NCBI GenBank assembly: GCA_003020965.1
Contig: PXRL01000010.1
Coordinates: 214,218 to 278,217, forward strand
DNA length: 64,000 nt
Direction of reading: 5' to 3'
DNA from: Halobacteriales archaeon QS_4_69_225
Lineage (GTDB): Archaea > Halobacteriota > Halobacteria > Halobacteriales > Haloarculaceae
The notes beneath the pieces were generated by a model. That model saw only the letters and a program-made list of their open reading frames with translations, ran no database searches and was not told the DNA's origin. Position 1 is the stretch's first letter, and every line of letters starts with the position of its first letter. The position numbers were made by a program, and so were the translations under genes. Of this stretch, positions 25,184-34,117 are shown in pieces.

Positions 25184-25825
25184 ATGCTGTCGTCCTCTTG
25201 GAAGCGGGACATCGCGAGCGGACTGGTCATCCTCGTCCCGCTTCTCGTCGTGGCGTACGTCGTCACCTTCATCTACCGGGCCATCGCCAACATTCCGTAC
25301 ATCGACAAGGTACTGGCCGAGCAGCCGACCGGAGTGCGGGTCGTGATCGTGCTCGCGGTGTTCGCGATGCTGGTGCTGTCGGTCGGCTATCTGATGCGAA
25401 CGACGCTCGGAGACCTCCTCGAGACCGCCATCGACAGCCTCATGAACCAGGTGCCGGGGCTCCGCGTCGTCTACAACGCCTCGAAGATGGCCGTCGAGAC
25501 CGCCGTCTCCGGGCCCGAGGACCTCCAGACGCCGGTCAAGCTGGAGGTGTGGGACGGAATGCGGATGACCGCGTTCAAGACCGGCAAGACGACCCCCGAC
25601 GGCCGCGACGTGCTCTTCCTGCCGACGGCGCCCAACATCACGACCGGCTACGTCGTCGAGGTCGAATCCGACCGCTACACCGAGGTCGACGAGAACGTCG
25701 AGGACGCGTTGACGCGCATCCTCAGCGCCGGCTTCGGCGAGAACACCGACCCCGGCATCGCCATCGACGTGACCGAGGGCGGTCCGGTGGCCCGGGCCGA
25801 CGAGACCGAGGCGATCGACGATTGA
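25184..25825 (+). CDS. DUF502-family membrane protein
   Basis: 213-residue protein with two N-terminal helices (about 12-34 and 50-70) and a soluble domain. The DUF502 pattern is clear: SGLVILVPLLVVAYVVTFIY, then NQVPGLRVVYNASKMAVE and FLPTAPNITTGYVVEVE. The family is widespread and uncharacterised, anchored in the membrane with the domain probably cytoplasmic. ATG start follows a short AT-rich promoter-like strip (about 25158-25175). Convergent with the proline dehydrogenase gene. Confidence 0.9.
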   Translation: MLSSSWKRDIASGLVILVPLLVVAYVVTFIYRAIANIPYIDKVLAEQPTGVRVVIVLAVFAMLVLSVGYLMRTTLGDLLETAIDSLMNQVPGLRVVYNASKMAVETAVSGPEDLQTPVKLEVWDGMRMTAFKTGKTTPDGRDVLFLPTAPNITTGYVVEVESDRYTEVDENVEDALTRILSAGFGENTDPGIAIDVTEGGPVARADETEAIDD

Positions 25826-25832
25826 CCCTCGA

Positions 25833-26669
25833 CTACCCGTTGACGACCGCTCGCAGCGCGAAGAGGGCGTTCTCCTTCCGCTCTATCACCCGGCGGTAGA
25901 AGTACGACAGCCACCGCGTCCCGTACGGCGCGTACTGGTAGACCGGGACGCCGTCGGCCGCCAGCTCCCGCTGGGTGTCCTCGCGGACGCCCATCAGCAT
26001 CTGGACCTCGTAGTCGGTGTCGTGCTCCTCCTGGAGGTCGGCCGCCAGCCCGAGCATCTCCGGGTCGTGGCTCCCGACGCCGACCACGCCGTCGAACGTC
26101 CGGAAGGCCTGCTCCAGCAGCTCCCGGTAGGCCTCGTCGATCCGCGCCTTGTCGGTGTAGGCGACGTCCGGCGGCTCCTCGTAGGCGCCCTTCACGAGCC
26201 GGACCTTCCCCGGCAGCGCCGCGAGCCGCTCGAGATCGTCGGGCGTCCGCCTGAGGTTGGCCTGCAGACAGAGCCCCATCTCGGGGTAGCGCTCGACCTG
26301 CGTCTCGAAGGCGTCCAGCGTCGCGTCGGTCGTCGTGTAGTCTTCCATATCGACCCAGACGAAACGGTCGTGGTCGGCGGCGGCGTCGACGACCCGCCCG
26401 AGGTTCTCCCGGAAAACCGACTCTCCGACGTCCAACCCGAGCTGCGAGGGTTTCACCGAGACGCAGGCGTCGAACTCCGTCCGCCCGAGGTCGGCGAGCA
26501 GCTCGCGGTACGTCGCCGTGTCGTCGTCGGCCGGGTTGCGGTCGTCGTAGTGTTCGCCCAGGAGGTTCAGGATGGTCCCGACGCCGTCGTCGTCGAGCCG
26601 ACGGGCGTGGTCCACGGCGGCCGCGGCCGTCTCGCCGGCGACGAACCGCCGGGCGATGGGCGGTATCAT
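25833..26669 (-). CDS. Proline dehydrogenase
   Basis: 278-residue FAD enzyme that oxidises proline to pyrroline-5-carboxylate, feeding electrons to the respiratory chain. The TIM-barrel motifs seen are [63 protein letters not shown] and [11 protein letters not shown], ending with the YVPYG-type [17 protein letters not shown] block. Length is that of the short monofunctional type. The ATG at 26669 is chosen; the long upstream open frame reads through the antisense of carS and is not coding. Confidence 0.93.
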   Translation of the reverse strand: MIPPIARRFVAGETAAAAVDHARRLDDDGVGTILNLLGEHYDDRNPADDDTATYRELLADLGRTEFDACVSVKPSQLGLDVGESVFRENLGRVVDAAADHDRFVWVDMEDYTTTDATLDAFETQVERYPEMGLCLQANLRRTPDDLERLAALPGKVRLVKGAYEEPPDVAYTDKARIDEAYRELLEQAFRTFDGVVGVGSHDPEMLGLAADLQEEHDTDYEVQMLMGVREDTQRELAADGVPVYQYAPYGTRWLSYFYRRVIERKENALFALRAVVNG

Positions 26670-26757
26670 GCTGGCAAATACTGCCGCCCGACCCAAGAGC
26701 CTGCCCCTTCCGGAGCGACCCGCCGGCCTTTTGAAACCGCCGGTCGGAGCCGGGAAC

Positions 26758-27303
26758 ATGGTGGTCGAGACGGTCGTCGTCGCCGTGTGGGTGATGCTGC
26801 CGGCGTACGTCCCGAACAACGCGGCGGTGCTGGCCGGCGGCGGCCGGCCGATCGACGGCGGCCGGACCCTCGGAGACGGTAGACGGGCCCTCGGCGACGG
26901 GAAGACCTGGCGCGGCACCGTCGCCGGCACGGCCGCGGGGGTCGTCGTCGCGCTCGCGCTGAACCTGCTGGCACCCGCGGCGACCGACCTGACCGGCCTG
27001 GGGCTGCCGGTCTTTCCCGCGTCGGCCGCGGCGTCGCTGCCGGCCGGCGCGATGCTCGGCGACATCCTCGCGTCGTTCCTCAAGCGCCGGACCGGCCGCG
27101 AGCGCGGCGCCGCCCTCCCCGGCGTCGACCAGTTGGACTTCGTCGTCGCCGCCCTGGCGCTGACGTTCCTGATCGCTGCCGGGTGGTTCCGCGCGACGTT
27201 CACACCCCCGGTGCTGATCGTGGTCGTCGTCCTCACGCCGCTGTTACACGTCGGGACGAACGCCGGCGCCTACGCGCTGGGGCTGAAAGGCGAGCCGTGG
27301 TGA
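26758..27303 (+). CDS. carS: CDP-2,3-bis-(O-geranylgeranyl)-sn-glycerol synthase
   Basis: 181-residue integral membrane enzyme that transfers CMP from CTP to unsaturated archaetidic acid, giving CDP-archaeol for polar lipid synthesis. Family features seen are [60 protein letters not shown] and the C-terminal THVGTN-like [16 protein letters not shown]. Four to five helices. The ATG lies 27 bases after CTTTTGAAA, a TATA-like stretch. Divergent from the proline dehydrogenase gene. Confidence 0.94.
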   Translation: MVVETVVVAVWVMLPAYVPNNAAVLAGGGRPIDGGRTLGDGRRALGDGKTWRGTVAGTAAGVVVALALNLLAPAATDLTGLGLPVFPASAAASLPAGAMLGDILASFLKRRTGRERGAALPGVDQLDFVVAALALTFLIAAGWFRATFTPPVLIVVVVLTPLLHVGTNAGAYALGLKGEPW

Positions 27304-27465
27304 CCGGAACGGGCGTCCGGGCACCGACCGGCGGGACGCCCCGGCTTCACCTCCGTGTGGGCACCAGACGACAGCCGGTGCTATCGGATCGATAAATACG
27401 AGAAGCGTTCGGCGGGCGATGCGAGCGGAACGGGAGGGGTGGTGTGGCGTGGCGTCTCGGGGGCC

Positions 27466-28975
27466 TTACATCATGCCGCCCATGCCGCCACCCATGCCGC
27501 CGCCCATACCGCCCATACCGCCGCCCATGCCGCCGCCGGGGCCGCCGGGGGCGTCGTCGCCCTCGTCGTCGTCGGAGCCGCCGCCCTTGAGGTCGCCCGC
27601 GGCGATGACGTCGTCGATGCGCAGGATCATGACGGCCGCCTCGGTGGCGGACTCGATGGCCTGGGTCTTCACGCGGAGCGGCTCGACGACGCCGTCGTTT
27701 TCCATGTCGATGACGTCGCCGGTGTAGGCGTCGAGCCCGAAGGTGGCGTCGTCGTCGGCGTGCTGGCTGCGAAGATCGACCAGCGAGTCGATGGGGTCGA
27801 GGCCGGCGTTTTCCGCCAGCGTCCGCGGGATGACGTCGACGGCGTCGGCGAAGGCCTCGACGGCCAGCTGCTCGCGGCCGCCGACGGAGTCGGCGTAGTC
27901 GCGCAGGCCGCGTCGACGACGTGTTCGGTGCCGCCGCGGAGGATGAGCGTGACCGCGCGGGCCTCGTCGACGTCCTCGACGAAGATTTTCTCGTCGCCGG
28001 CGATATCCTTCTGGGCGACGGAGCCGGCGAAGCCGAGATCACCCTCGGTGACGTCGTCGATGTTGGAGACGACGCGGCCGCCGGTCGACCGCGCCAGCGC
28101 CTTCATGTCGGACTTCTTGGCGCGGCGGACGGCGATGATGCCCTCCTCCGCGAGGTAGTGCTGGGCCATGTCGTCGATGCCCTTCTGGCAGAAGACGACG
28201 TCGGCGCCCACGTCGGCCAGCCGGTCGACCATCTCCCGCAGCTGTTGTTCTTCCTGCTCGAGGAACTGCTCGAGCTGGTCGGGATCGGTGACGTTGACCT
28301 CGGCGTCGATCTCGGTTTCCTTGACCTCGATGGGCGTGTCCAACAGCGCGATGTCGGCGTCCTCGGCGAAGTACGGCATGTTGTCGTGGACGCGCTCCTT
28401 GCCGACGAGGACGCCCTCGACGAGTTCGGACTCGTCGACGGAGCCGCCGACGACCTTCTCGATTTTGATGTTGTCCGTGTCGATGTCGTCGTCGTCGGCG
28501 ACCGCGCGGACCGACTCGACGGTCAGCTCCGCCAGCTGGTCCTTCGAGGCCTCGGCGCCCTTGCCGGTCATCGCCGTCGCGGCGATGGACTCCAGCTTGT
28601 CGGTGTCGTCGGCGTCGACGTCGATGGCGATCTCCCGGAGGATCTCCTTGGCGCGGGCGGCGGCCTGCCGGTAGCCCTGCGCGAGGATGGTCGCGTGGAT
28701 GTCCTGCTCCAGCAGGTCCTCGGCCTTCGACAGCAGTTCGCCGGCGATGACGACGCTCGTCGTGGTGCCGTCGCCGACCTCCTCCTCCTGGGTCTCGGCG
28801 ACCTCGACGATCATGTTGGCTGCCGGGTGCTCGATGTCCATCTCGCCGAGGATGGTGACGCCGTCGTTCGTGACGACGACGTTGCCCGTCGAGTCGACGA
28901 GCATCTTGTCCATGACGTTCGCTGGCTCTCCTCGGAAAGAACGATGAGGGGCTGGTTGCCCATCTGTTGTGCCAT
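27466..28975 (-). pseudogene. Thermosome (group II chaperonin) subunit, disrupted by two internal gaps
   Basis: Starts [21 protein letters not shown] at 28975; after about 28914 the frame changes to [18 protein letters not shown]. The conserved N-terminal segment with the LGPKG nucleotide-binding loop (about 27 codons, 82 bases) is missing. The middle is intact up to GGTEHVVD at about 27912, where the frame changes again to [19 protein letters not shown]; about 35 codons including the LPGGGA motif are absent. The end is a (GGM)n tail. The preserved parts are under normal codon use, so decay is recent or artificial. A working cell would need another intact subunit gene elsewhere, or the gaps are assembly faults. 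Confidence 0.9.
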
Positions 28976-29000
28976 GGTCGTCCGGATGATTGTCTGTGGT

Positions 29001-29010
29001 TCTATATAAA
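29001..29010 (-). promoter_or_regulatory. TATA box of the thermosome gene
   Basis: On the minus strand TTTATATAGA is centred about 30 bases before the thermosome ATG at 28975, a strong haloarchaeal promoter element preceded by a purine-rich GGAAG that could be the BRE. Confidence 0.7.
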
Positions 29011-29169
29011 ACTTCCTGAAGCGCCGGGACGAAACCCCCGGAGGAGAGCCGGGCAACCCTGCGACCCGGTCGCACGAAAGCTACTTATACCACCGTTCGG
29101 CGCTCGCGCCGTCGGACGGTCTGCGACCGCCGACACGCATTTCCCGCTGGTCGTCGAAACGCAGGTAGG

Positions 29170-29556
29170 ATGACCTTCGACCCGAACGAACCCGAACTCG
29201 ACGACGACGAGGTCGCCGACCGCGTCGAGACGGCCATCGCCGACGACGAGGTCGCGCTGTTCATGAAGGGCGACGAGCTGATGCCGCAGTGCGGCTACTC
29301 CGAGCGCGCGCTCGGACTCGTCCGGCAGTACCGCGAGGACGTCGAGGTGATCGACGCGCTCCAGAACCTCGAGGCCTTCCGCGAGGAGCTGGAAACCCAC
29401 AGCGGCTGGGAGACGATTCCGCAGACGTTCGTCGACGGCGAGTTCGTCGGCGGCAGCGACGTCCTCGCGGAGCTGGAAGAACGCGGCGAGCTGGCGGAGA
29501 CGCTGAACGCGCCGGAGGCGGCCGCCGACGGCGGGACCGACGACGCCCCCTTCTGA
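29170..29556 (+). CDS. Monothiol glutaredoxin family protein
   Basis: 128-residue protein of the Grx4/GrxD type with the CGYS active site (PQCGYSERALGLV, about residues 41-53), the WETIPQTFVDGEFVGGSDVL block, and no second active-site Cys. Such proteins carry or sense Fe-S clusters rather than reduce disulfides. An acidic N-terminal extension of about 12 residues and a Gly/Asp tail are halophilic features. TATA-like CTTATAC at 29089-29095 lies too far for a leaderless start, implying a leader of about 50 bases. Divergent from the thermosome gene. Confidence 0.9.
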   Translation: MTFDPNEPELDDDEVADRVETAIADDEVALFMKGDELMPQCGYSERALGLVRQYREDVEVIDALQNLEAFREELETHSGWETIPQTFVDGEFVGGSDVLAELEERGELAETLNAPEAAADGGTDDAPF

Positions 29557-29671
29557 TACTGCCGGCCGTCTCCCTTTCCGACCCGCGGCGCCGCGAAACA
29601 ATTTCTATCGAACGGCTACAATCGGACACCCGGTTCAACTTTCACGTGATTACGGCCGGCAGTATGAGCCG

Positions 29672-30220
29672 TCAGCCGGTGAACTGGTGGTACTCGATGT
29701 CGTTGGATTGCATCTCGTCGTGCCGCCGTTCCAAAAACGAGTAGACGGCGCCGTGCGGCGCGCCGTCGAGGATCATCTCGGCGGCGCTGCGGACGGCGTC
29801 GACCTGCTCGGGCGTGCCGATGATACCCAGCGTCGTCCCGTAGATGACGACGTCGGCGCCGCTGAGTTCCTCCATCAGCTCCCGGGTCCGGCCGTCCTCG
29901 CCGATGAGCCGCCCCTTCTGCCGCCGGAGGTCGTTCTTGTTGCGGGTGGCCGCCTCGATGTCGACGATCTCGAACAGCTGCATCTCGTCGTCGAGTAGCC
30001 GCATCGCCGCCTCGGGCGAGAAGCCCCGGCCGATGGCCTTGACGACGTCGGGACCCTTCAGCCCCCGAATCGGGTCGCCGACGGTCTCGATCCGCACCGA
30101 CCCCGTCTCGGAGTCGATGTCCAGCCGGACCTCCGCGCGGGACTCGATCTCGCGCATGGTCTCACCCCCCTCGCCGACGAGAACACCGATGCGGTCGTCG
30201 GGAATGGTGACGTGTTTCAT
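29672..30220 (-). CDS. KH-domain RNA-binding protein (Dim2/Pno1-like)
   Basis: 182-residue protein with two KH modules: VTIPDDRIGVLVGEGGETMRE (about 4-24) with the GxxG loop GEGG, and KGRLIGEDGRTRELMEEL (about 102-119) with GEDG. The end EMQSNDIEYHQFTG is typical of archaeal Dim2. The protein helps mature the 3' end of 16S rRNA and small-subunit assembly together with Rio1 and aIF1A, whose genes lie 4 kb further in the same orientation. TATA-like strip lies just before the ATG. Confidence 0.93.
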   Translation of the reverse strand: MKHVTIPDDRIGVLVGEGGETMREIESRAEVRLDIDSETGSVRIETVGDPIRGLKGPDVVKAIGRGFSPEAAMRLLDDEMQLFEIVDIEAATRNKNDLRRQKGRLIGEDGRTRELMEELSGADVVIYGTTLGIIGTPEQVDAVRSAAEMILDGAPHGAVYSFLERRHDEMQSNDIEYHQFTG

Positions 30221-30299
30221 ATCTCCGGTTGGACGTACGGCCTTTTAACTGTTCGCCGATGGTGACGACGGCGACGACGGCCACGCCCGCCGGAGCCGC

Positions 30300-30794
30300 C
30301 TACAGCTCGCGCTCGAACGCCACTTCGGGGTGATACTCGCCGGCGAGTTCGGCCCGCGTCTCGTCGCCGCGGGTGAACCCCGCGGCCTCGAAGAAGCCGA
30401 CGCCGACGGCGTTGTCCGCGAAGACACCACAGGCAACCCGGTCGACGTCCAGCCCCCGGGCCCACGTCTCGACGGCCTCCAGCAGCGTCGATCCGATTCC
30501 GTCGCCCCACCGGTCCGGGTGGACGTAGAGGGTGTGGAGCTCGACCTCGTCGGCCCAGGTCCGTTCGGCGCTGGCGAATCCGACCACCTCGCCGTCGTCG
30601 ACCGCGACCAGGAACTCCACGTCGTCGTGGTCGACGGCCGCCGACAGCACCGCCTCGTCGTAGTTCCGCGCCAGCCCCGCCTCGACGGTCTCGGGGTCGA
30701 GGAAGCCGCCGTAGGCGGCGTACCAGGCGTCGCGGGCCACCGCCACGACCGCCTCGAGGTCGTCGGCCGACGCCGCCCGGACGGTGACGTTCAT
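30300..30794 (-). CDS. GNAT-family N-acetyltransferase
   Basis: 164-residue acetyltransferase with N-terminal VTVRAASADDLEAVVAVARD, the acetyl-CoA pyrophosphate loop DRWGDGIGSTLLEAVE (R/Q-x-x-G-x-G/A), and GVFADNAVGVGFFEAAGFTRGDE, a standard C-terminal motif. The substrate (protein N-terminus, amine or small molecule) cannot be told. Its ATG overlaps the stop of the phosphoesterase gene by four bases, so the pair is co-transcribed. Confidence 0.88.
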   Translation of the reverse strand: MNVTVRAASADDLEAVVAVARDAWYAAYGGFLDPETVEAGLARNYDEAVLSAAVDHDDVEFLVAVDDGEVVGFASAERTWADEVELHTLYVHPDRWGDGIGSTLLEAVETWARGLDVDRVACGVFADNAVGVGFFEAAGFTRGDETRAELAGEYHPEVAFEREL

Positions 30795-31300
30795 ACCGAC
30801 GCCCCGACGTCGTGAAACGCCACCTCACCGGTCCGGGTGTCGACGACGGCGATCGTCCGGTGCTCTTCGGCGACGGTCGGGAAGTGCGCCCCCGGGTTGA
30901 GGACCGTCGTCCCGCCGACTTCTCGCCGCTCGCGGACGTGCCAGTGGCCGTGACAGATGTAGTCGTAATCGCCGGCCGCCAGCGCCTCGATCACCGGCCG
31001 CCGTTCGCCGTGCAGGACCGCGAACGCGTGGCCGTCGAGTTCGAGTTCGGCAAACCGCCCGTGCAGCGTGCCACCATCGAGGGAACCGAAGGCCGAGACG
31101 AGCCCCTCCCGCTCGCCGTCGTTGTTGCCGCGGACCGCGTGGACGGGGACGCCCTCGCGGTCGAGGTGGGAAATCACCGGCGGCGCGACGAAGTCCCCGC
31201 AGTGGACGACCGCGTCGACGCCGGCCGCCTCGAAGCGATCCATCGCCGCCTCCACGGCCGGGACGTTGTCGTGAGTGTCGGAGATGACGCCGACCTGCAT
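30791..31300 (-). CDS. YfcE/MJ0936-type metallophosphoesterase
   Basis: 169-residue calcineurin-like phosphodiesterase. All metal-binding motifs are present: GVISDTHDN (about 4-12), HCGDFV, RGNNDGERE (GNxD), and the paired HGHWH near residue 120, with NPGAHFP at the end. Members hydrolyse phosphodiesters, often cyclic nucleotides or model substrates, with Mn2+ or Ni2+; the physiological substrate is unknown. First gene of a two-gene operon with the GNAT. Confidence 0.92.
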   Translation of the reverse strand: MQVGVISDTHDNVPAVEAAMDRFEAAGVDAVVHCGDFVAPPVISHLDREGVPVHAVRGNNDGEREGLVSAFGSLDGGTLHGRFAELELDGHAFAVLHGERRPVIEALAAGDYDYICHGHWHVRERREVGGTTVLNPGAHFPTVAEEHRTIAVVDTRTGEVAFHDVGASV

Positions 31301-31401
31301 GACCGGTCGTTCTCGGCGCTCGGAAAAGAAGCCTCGGACGGCGCCCGGGCCGGCCGGAACGACCGTCGGGGACTTTTCCGTCCGCCGCTTCTCGTGTCGG
31401 T

Positions 31402-31788
31402 ATGGCCCAGCGGAACGTCCTCGGCGACCCCCTGGAACCGTGCAGCACCGACCCGATGACCGGCTTCGAGCGGGACGGCCGGTGTGCGTGTCACGAGCGC
31501 GACCCCGGCCGCCACGAGCTGTGTGCCGTGGTGACCGAGGCGTTTCTCGCCTTCGGGAAGGAGCGCGGCAACGACCTCGCGACGCCGCGACCGGAGCTGA
31601 ACTTCCCGGGGCTCGACCCCGGCGACCGCTGGTGTCTCTGCGTTCCGCGGTGGGTGGAGGCCCTGGAGGCCGTCGAAAACGGGCGGGCGCCGGAGCCGAC
31701 CGTCCCGCCGGTGGTGCTGGCGGCGACCAACGAGGCGGTGCTGGACACGGTCTCGATGGAGACCCTGCGACAGCACGCCTTCGAGTAG
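31402..31788 (+). CDS. DUF2237-family protein
   Basis: 128-residue protein with the conserved layout of this family: RNVLGDPLEPCSTDPMTGFERDG at the start, then VVTEAFLAFGKERGNDLATP and FPGLDPGDRWCLCVPRW, and the end VVLAATNEAVLDTV. Several cysteines are conserved but no catalytic role is established. It is divergent from the phosphoesterase gene and followed by a repeat-rich gap. Confidence 0.9.
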   Translation: MAQRNVLGDPLEPCSTDPMTGFERDGRCACHERDPGRHELCAVVTEAFLAFGKERGNDLATPRPELNFPGLDPGDRWCLCVPRWVEALEAVENGRAPEPTVPPVVLAATNEAVLDTVSMETLRQHAFE

Positions 31789-32343
31789 CAGGGCCCGTGA
31801 CACAGGTCCCTCGTTCGAGGGCGGGTGCGTGACCTGGTCTCGGATTGCTGTGTCGCGGTGCGTATAGAACGAATGCACGAGTGACCTCAACGTACGGCCC
31901 TCGAAAGCCCTCGCGGCGCTCGACCGCTCCGGGACTCGCTGCGCTCCTCACTCCGTTGCGGTGCTTGCGTCGTCCGGGAGGGACCGAGCGCCGCTCGCCC
32001 TTTCAGTCCGCCAGGACCCGGCTTTCCAGCGGGCTGTCCCTGGCGGACTGAAAGGGCGAGGCCGGCTCCGGGAAGCACGGCGACGCAAGCACGCGAGCAG
32101 CGCGAGCGCGCGCAGCGAGCCGCGCGACTGGAGACGGCCGAGGGCTTTCAAGGTGTTGCGGTTCGTTGTAGAGCGATTCAGTATAAACCATCCATACCAT
32201 ACGTGCTCTGTATTGATCATAAGATGCAGACCGGCTCCCCCCCCCCACTTTTCGACGCTCCCGCGGGTGCGTCCGGTCGGCCCCCGACCGGTCGGGTCGC
32301 CGCGGTAACGGGTCCGGCGCGCGACCACGGCGCCGGCGGACCG
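31789..32343. other. 555-base non-coding gap with a large inverted repeat
   Basis: Apart from the inverted repeat described separately (31903-32149), the gap holds an AT-rich strip at 32160-32225 with several TATA-like stretches and a run of nine C near 32237. No open frame with halophilic composition is present. Confidence 0.6.
31903..32149. repeat. Head-to-head pair of about 110-base repeats forming a large imperfect palindrome
   Basis: Left unit 31903-32015 and right unit 32039-32149 are inverted copies. The inner 22 bases (31994-32015 and 32039-32060, CTCGCCCTTTCAGTCCGCCA plus GG) are perfectly complementary, with a 23-base spacer. The outer ends (GAAAGCCCTCG) and a GCTTGCGTCG block also match, while the middle has diverged. 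Similar GC-rich units occur between genes in other haloarchaeal genomes. The structure could form a long hairpin in RNA or a cruciform in DNA; it may be a non-autonomous mobile repeat or a terminator. Confidence 0.75.
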
Positions 32344-32625
32344 TCACTGCCAGGTCACGTAGGCGAGAACCCCGATACCGGTCGTCTCCAGCACCTGGAG
32401 CACCATCATCACCTCGACGGCGGCGCTCGGCATCGACGGCGGGGACAGGTAGAACCACAGCGCGACGACGTTCTCGGCCAAAAGCAGGGCCGAAAAGAGC
32501 ATCGAGCCGAGCGTGAGCGGAGAGCGGATCTCGCGGTAGGTCCGCCCCCACACGACCAGGAGGACGAGCAGGAGACCGATGTTCAGCGCCGCCGCGACGC
32601 GGGCGGCGTTCAGTATCGCGCTCAT
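32344..32625 (-). CDS. Small three-helix membrane protein
   Basis: 93-residue protein with hydrophobic helices at about 11-28, 38-58 and 68-90 and a short cytoplasmic loop VWGRTYREIRSPLT. Haloarchaea often carry such a small membrane protein directly after a winged-helix regulator, as here (57 bases after the wHTH gene, same strand). Function unknown; a role as sensor or target of the regulator is an inference. Confidence 0.7.
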   Translation of the reverse strand: MSAILNAARVAAALNIGLLLVLLVVWGRTYREIRSPLTLGSMLFSALLLAENVVALWFYLSPPSMPSAAVEVMMVLQVLETTGIGVLAYVTWQ

Positions 32626-32682
32626 GCGGTGCCTCCGGTCGCGAGCGGCAACCGACGCCGTCCGTGCGGTTCGTAGCTCATG

Positions 32683-32964
32683 TCAGTCATCCGCTTGTGA
32701 GACGATCTCCTCGACGATCTCCCAGTGGTTCCGGGTTCGGTCGCTCGGCAGATAGACCGTTCCGTAGCTCTGGTCACCGCTCGTGACGATGTCGTTCCGT
32801 TCGAGCACGTCGAGGTGGTGACGAACCGTGTTGTACGCCAGATCGAGGTCCTCCGCCAGGCGGTTCGCGTTCCTGGGACGTTCATCCAGCGCGCGAAGGA
32901 TACGGGCCCGGTTCGGGCCGCCGCGCGTGCCGGCGAGCGTCTGCCAGAGGACCGTATCCATCAC
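32683..32964 (-). CDS. Winged helix-turn-helix transcriptional regulator (ArsR-like)
   Basis: 93-residue single wHTH domain. The core reads RARILRALDERPRNANRLAEDLDLAYNTV with recognition helix YNTVRHHLDVLERNDIV, then a short wing with SYGTVYLPSD. No ligand domain is present. The start is GTG 32964 or ATG 32961. It probably controls itself and the membrane-protein gene that follows. Confidence 0.88.
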   Translation of the reverse strand: MMDTVLWQTLAGTRGGPNRARILRALDERPRNANRLAEDLDLAYNTVRHHLDVLERNDIVTSGDQSYGTVYLPSDRTRNHWEIVEEIVSQADD

Positions 32965-33313
32965 CTCCTGGGTTCTCCATGGGTTGACAAGAAACCACCG
33001 GCATCCGCGGCGACGGCCCGTCCTGCGGCGGCCGTCGGATCATCGGCGGGACCCCCCGCCCCGTGGCCGGTGCTCCGGTCGCCACCGCCGTCCGCCGGCG
33101 CGACGGCCGCCGGAGACGGGACCCACCCCAGGAGCTGCCCTCGGTTTTCATGTGAACGTATGCGCATGTCAGCGATAAAAATGCTTTCGGCTAAATCGGC
33201 GCTATACAGGATTCTCGAACCATCTGCGCCCGTTTTTCGCCCAATTTTCGCCCGATTCGAGCCCGAGTTACGAAATGTATTAATGCCCTGTCATTCGCGG
33301 CGCCGAGTGGACG

Positions 33314-34108
33314 ATGTCAGACGACACGACTGTTACCCGCAGACGAGTTCTGGCGGGCGTCGGAGCGACGGTCGCACTCGCCGGGTGCAACGGCGGCAAC
33401 GGCAACGGCGGTGGCGGCGAGGAAACCGCCACTCCGACCGGCACCGAAACCGACACCGAAACCGACACGCCCACCGATACCGAGATGATGGCGGCGTCGG
33501 CGCGAGTCAGGGCGTCTCACATGTCGCCGAACGCGCCGAACGTCGACGTTTACGTCGACGGAGAGGCGGTTCTGGAGGACGTTCCCTTCGGAGAAACCAG
33601 CGGCTACCTCGAGCTCGACGCCGGTACGTACGCGGTCGAGATAACGCCGGCCGGCGACTCCGAGACGACGGTCTTCAGCGGCGACGTGAGCGTCGAGGCC
33701 GAAACGGACTACACGATCGCGGCCATCGGCGAGGTCGGCGACGACACCGACCAGTCGTTCGAGGCCCTCGTGCTCGAAGACGACAACTCCGATCCCGGCA
33801 GCGACACCGCGAGGGTCCGGGCCGTCCACGCGTCGCCGGACGCGCCGGACGTCGACATCACCGCCGACGGGGAGGTGCTGTTCGACGGGATCGAGTTCGG
33901 CAACTCGGACTCCATCGAGGTCCCCGCCGGCGACTACACCCTCGAGGTCCGTGCCGACACCGAGGAAAACGACGGCGACATCGTCGGCGAGGCCGACGTG
34001 AGCCTCGACGGCGGGGCGGCGTACACGGCCTTCGCCGCCGGTTACGTCGAACCCGACGACGACGAACCCGAATTCGAGCTGATCGTCACCGAAGACACCG
34101 GAATGTAA
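33314..34108 (+). CDS. DUF4397-domain Tat lipoprotein
   Basis: 264-residue secreted lipoprotein. The signal has a twin-arginine motif TRRRVLAG and a lipobox LAGC (Cys about residue 24). A Thr/Glu linker with GTETDTETDTPTDTE follows, then two DUF4397 repeats of about 95 residues starting RVRASHMSPNAPNVDVYVDG and RVRAVHASPDAPDVDITADG. Such domains are surface-anchored beta-sandwich modules of unknown ligand. TGTATTAA at 33276-33283 is a TATA box about 31 bases before the ATG. Convergent with rio1. Confidence 0.9.
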   Translation: MSDDTTVTRRRVLAGVGATVALAGCNGGNGNGGGGEETATPTGTETDTETDTPTDTEMMAASARVRASHMSPNAPNVDVYVDGEAVLEDVPFGETSGYLELDAGTYAVEITPAGDSETTVFSGDVSVEAETDYTIAAIGEVGDDTDQSFEALVLEDDNSDPGSDTARVRAVHASPDAPDVDITADGEVLFDGIEFGNSDSIEVPAGDYTLEVRADTEENDGDIVGEADVSLDGGAAYTAFAAGYVEPDDDEPEFELIVTEDTGM

Positions 34109-34117
34109 ACCGACCGG

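Noticed and set aside
26670..27236. N-terminal extension of proline dehydrogenase
   Set aside because: It is antisense to carS and has non-halophilic composition.
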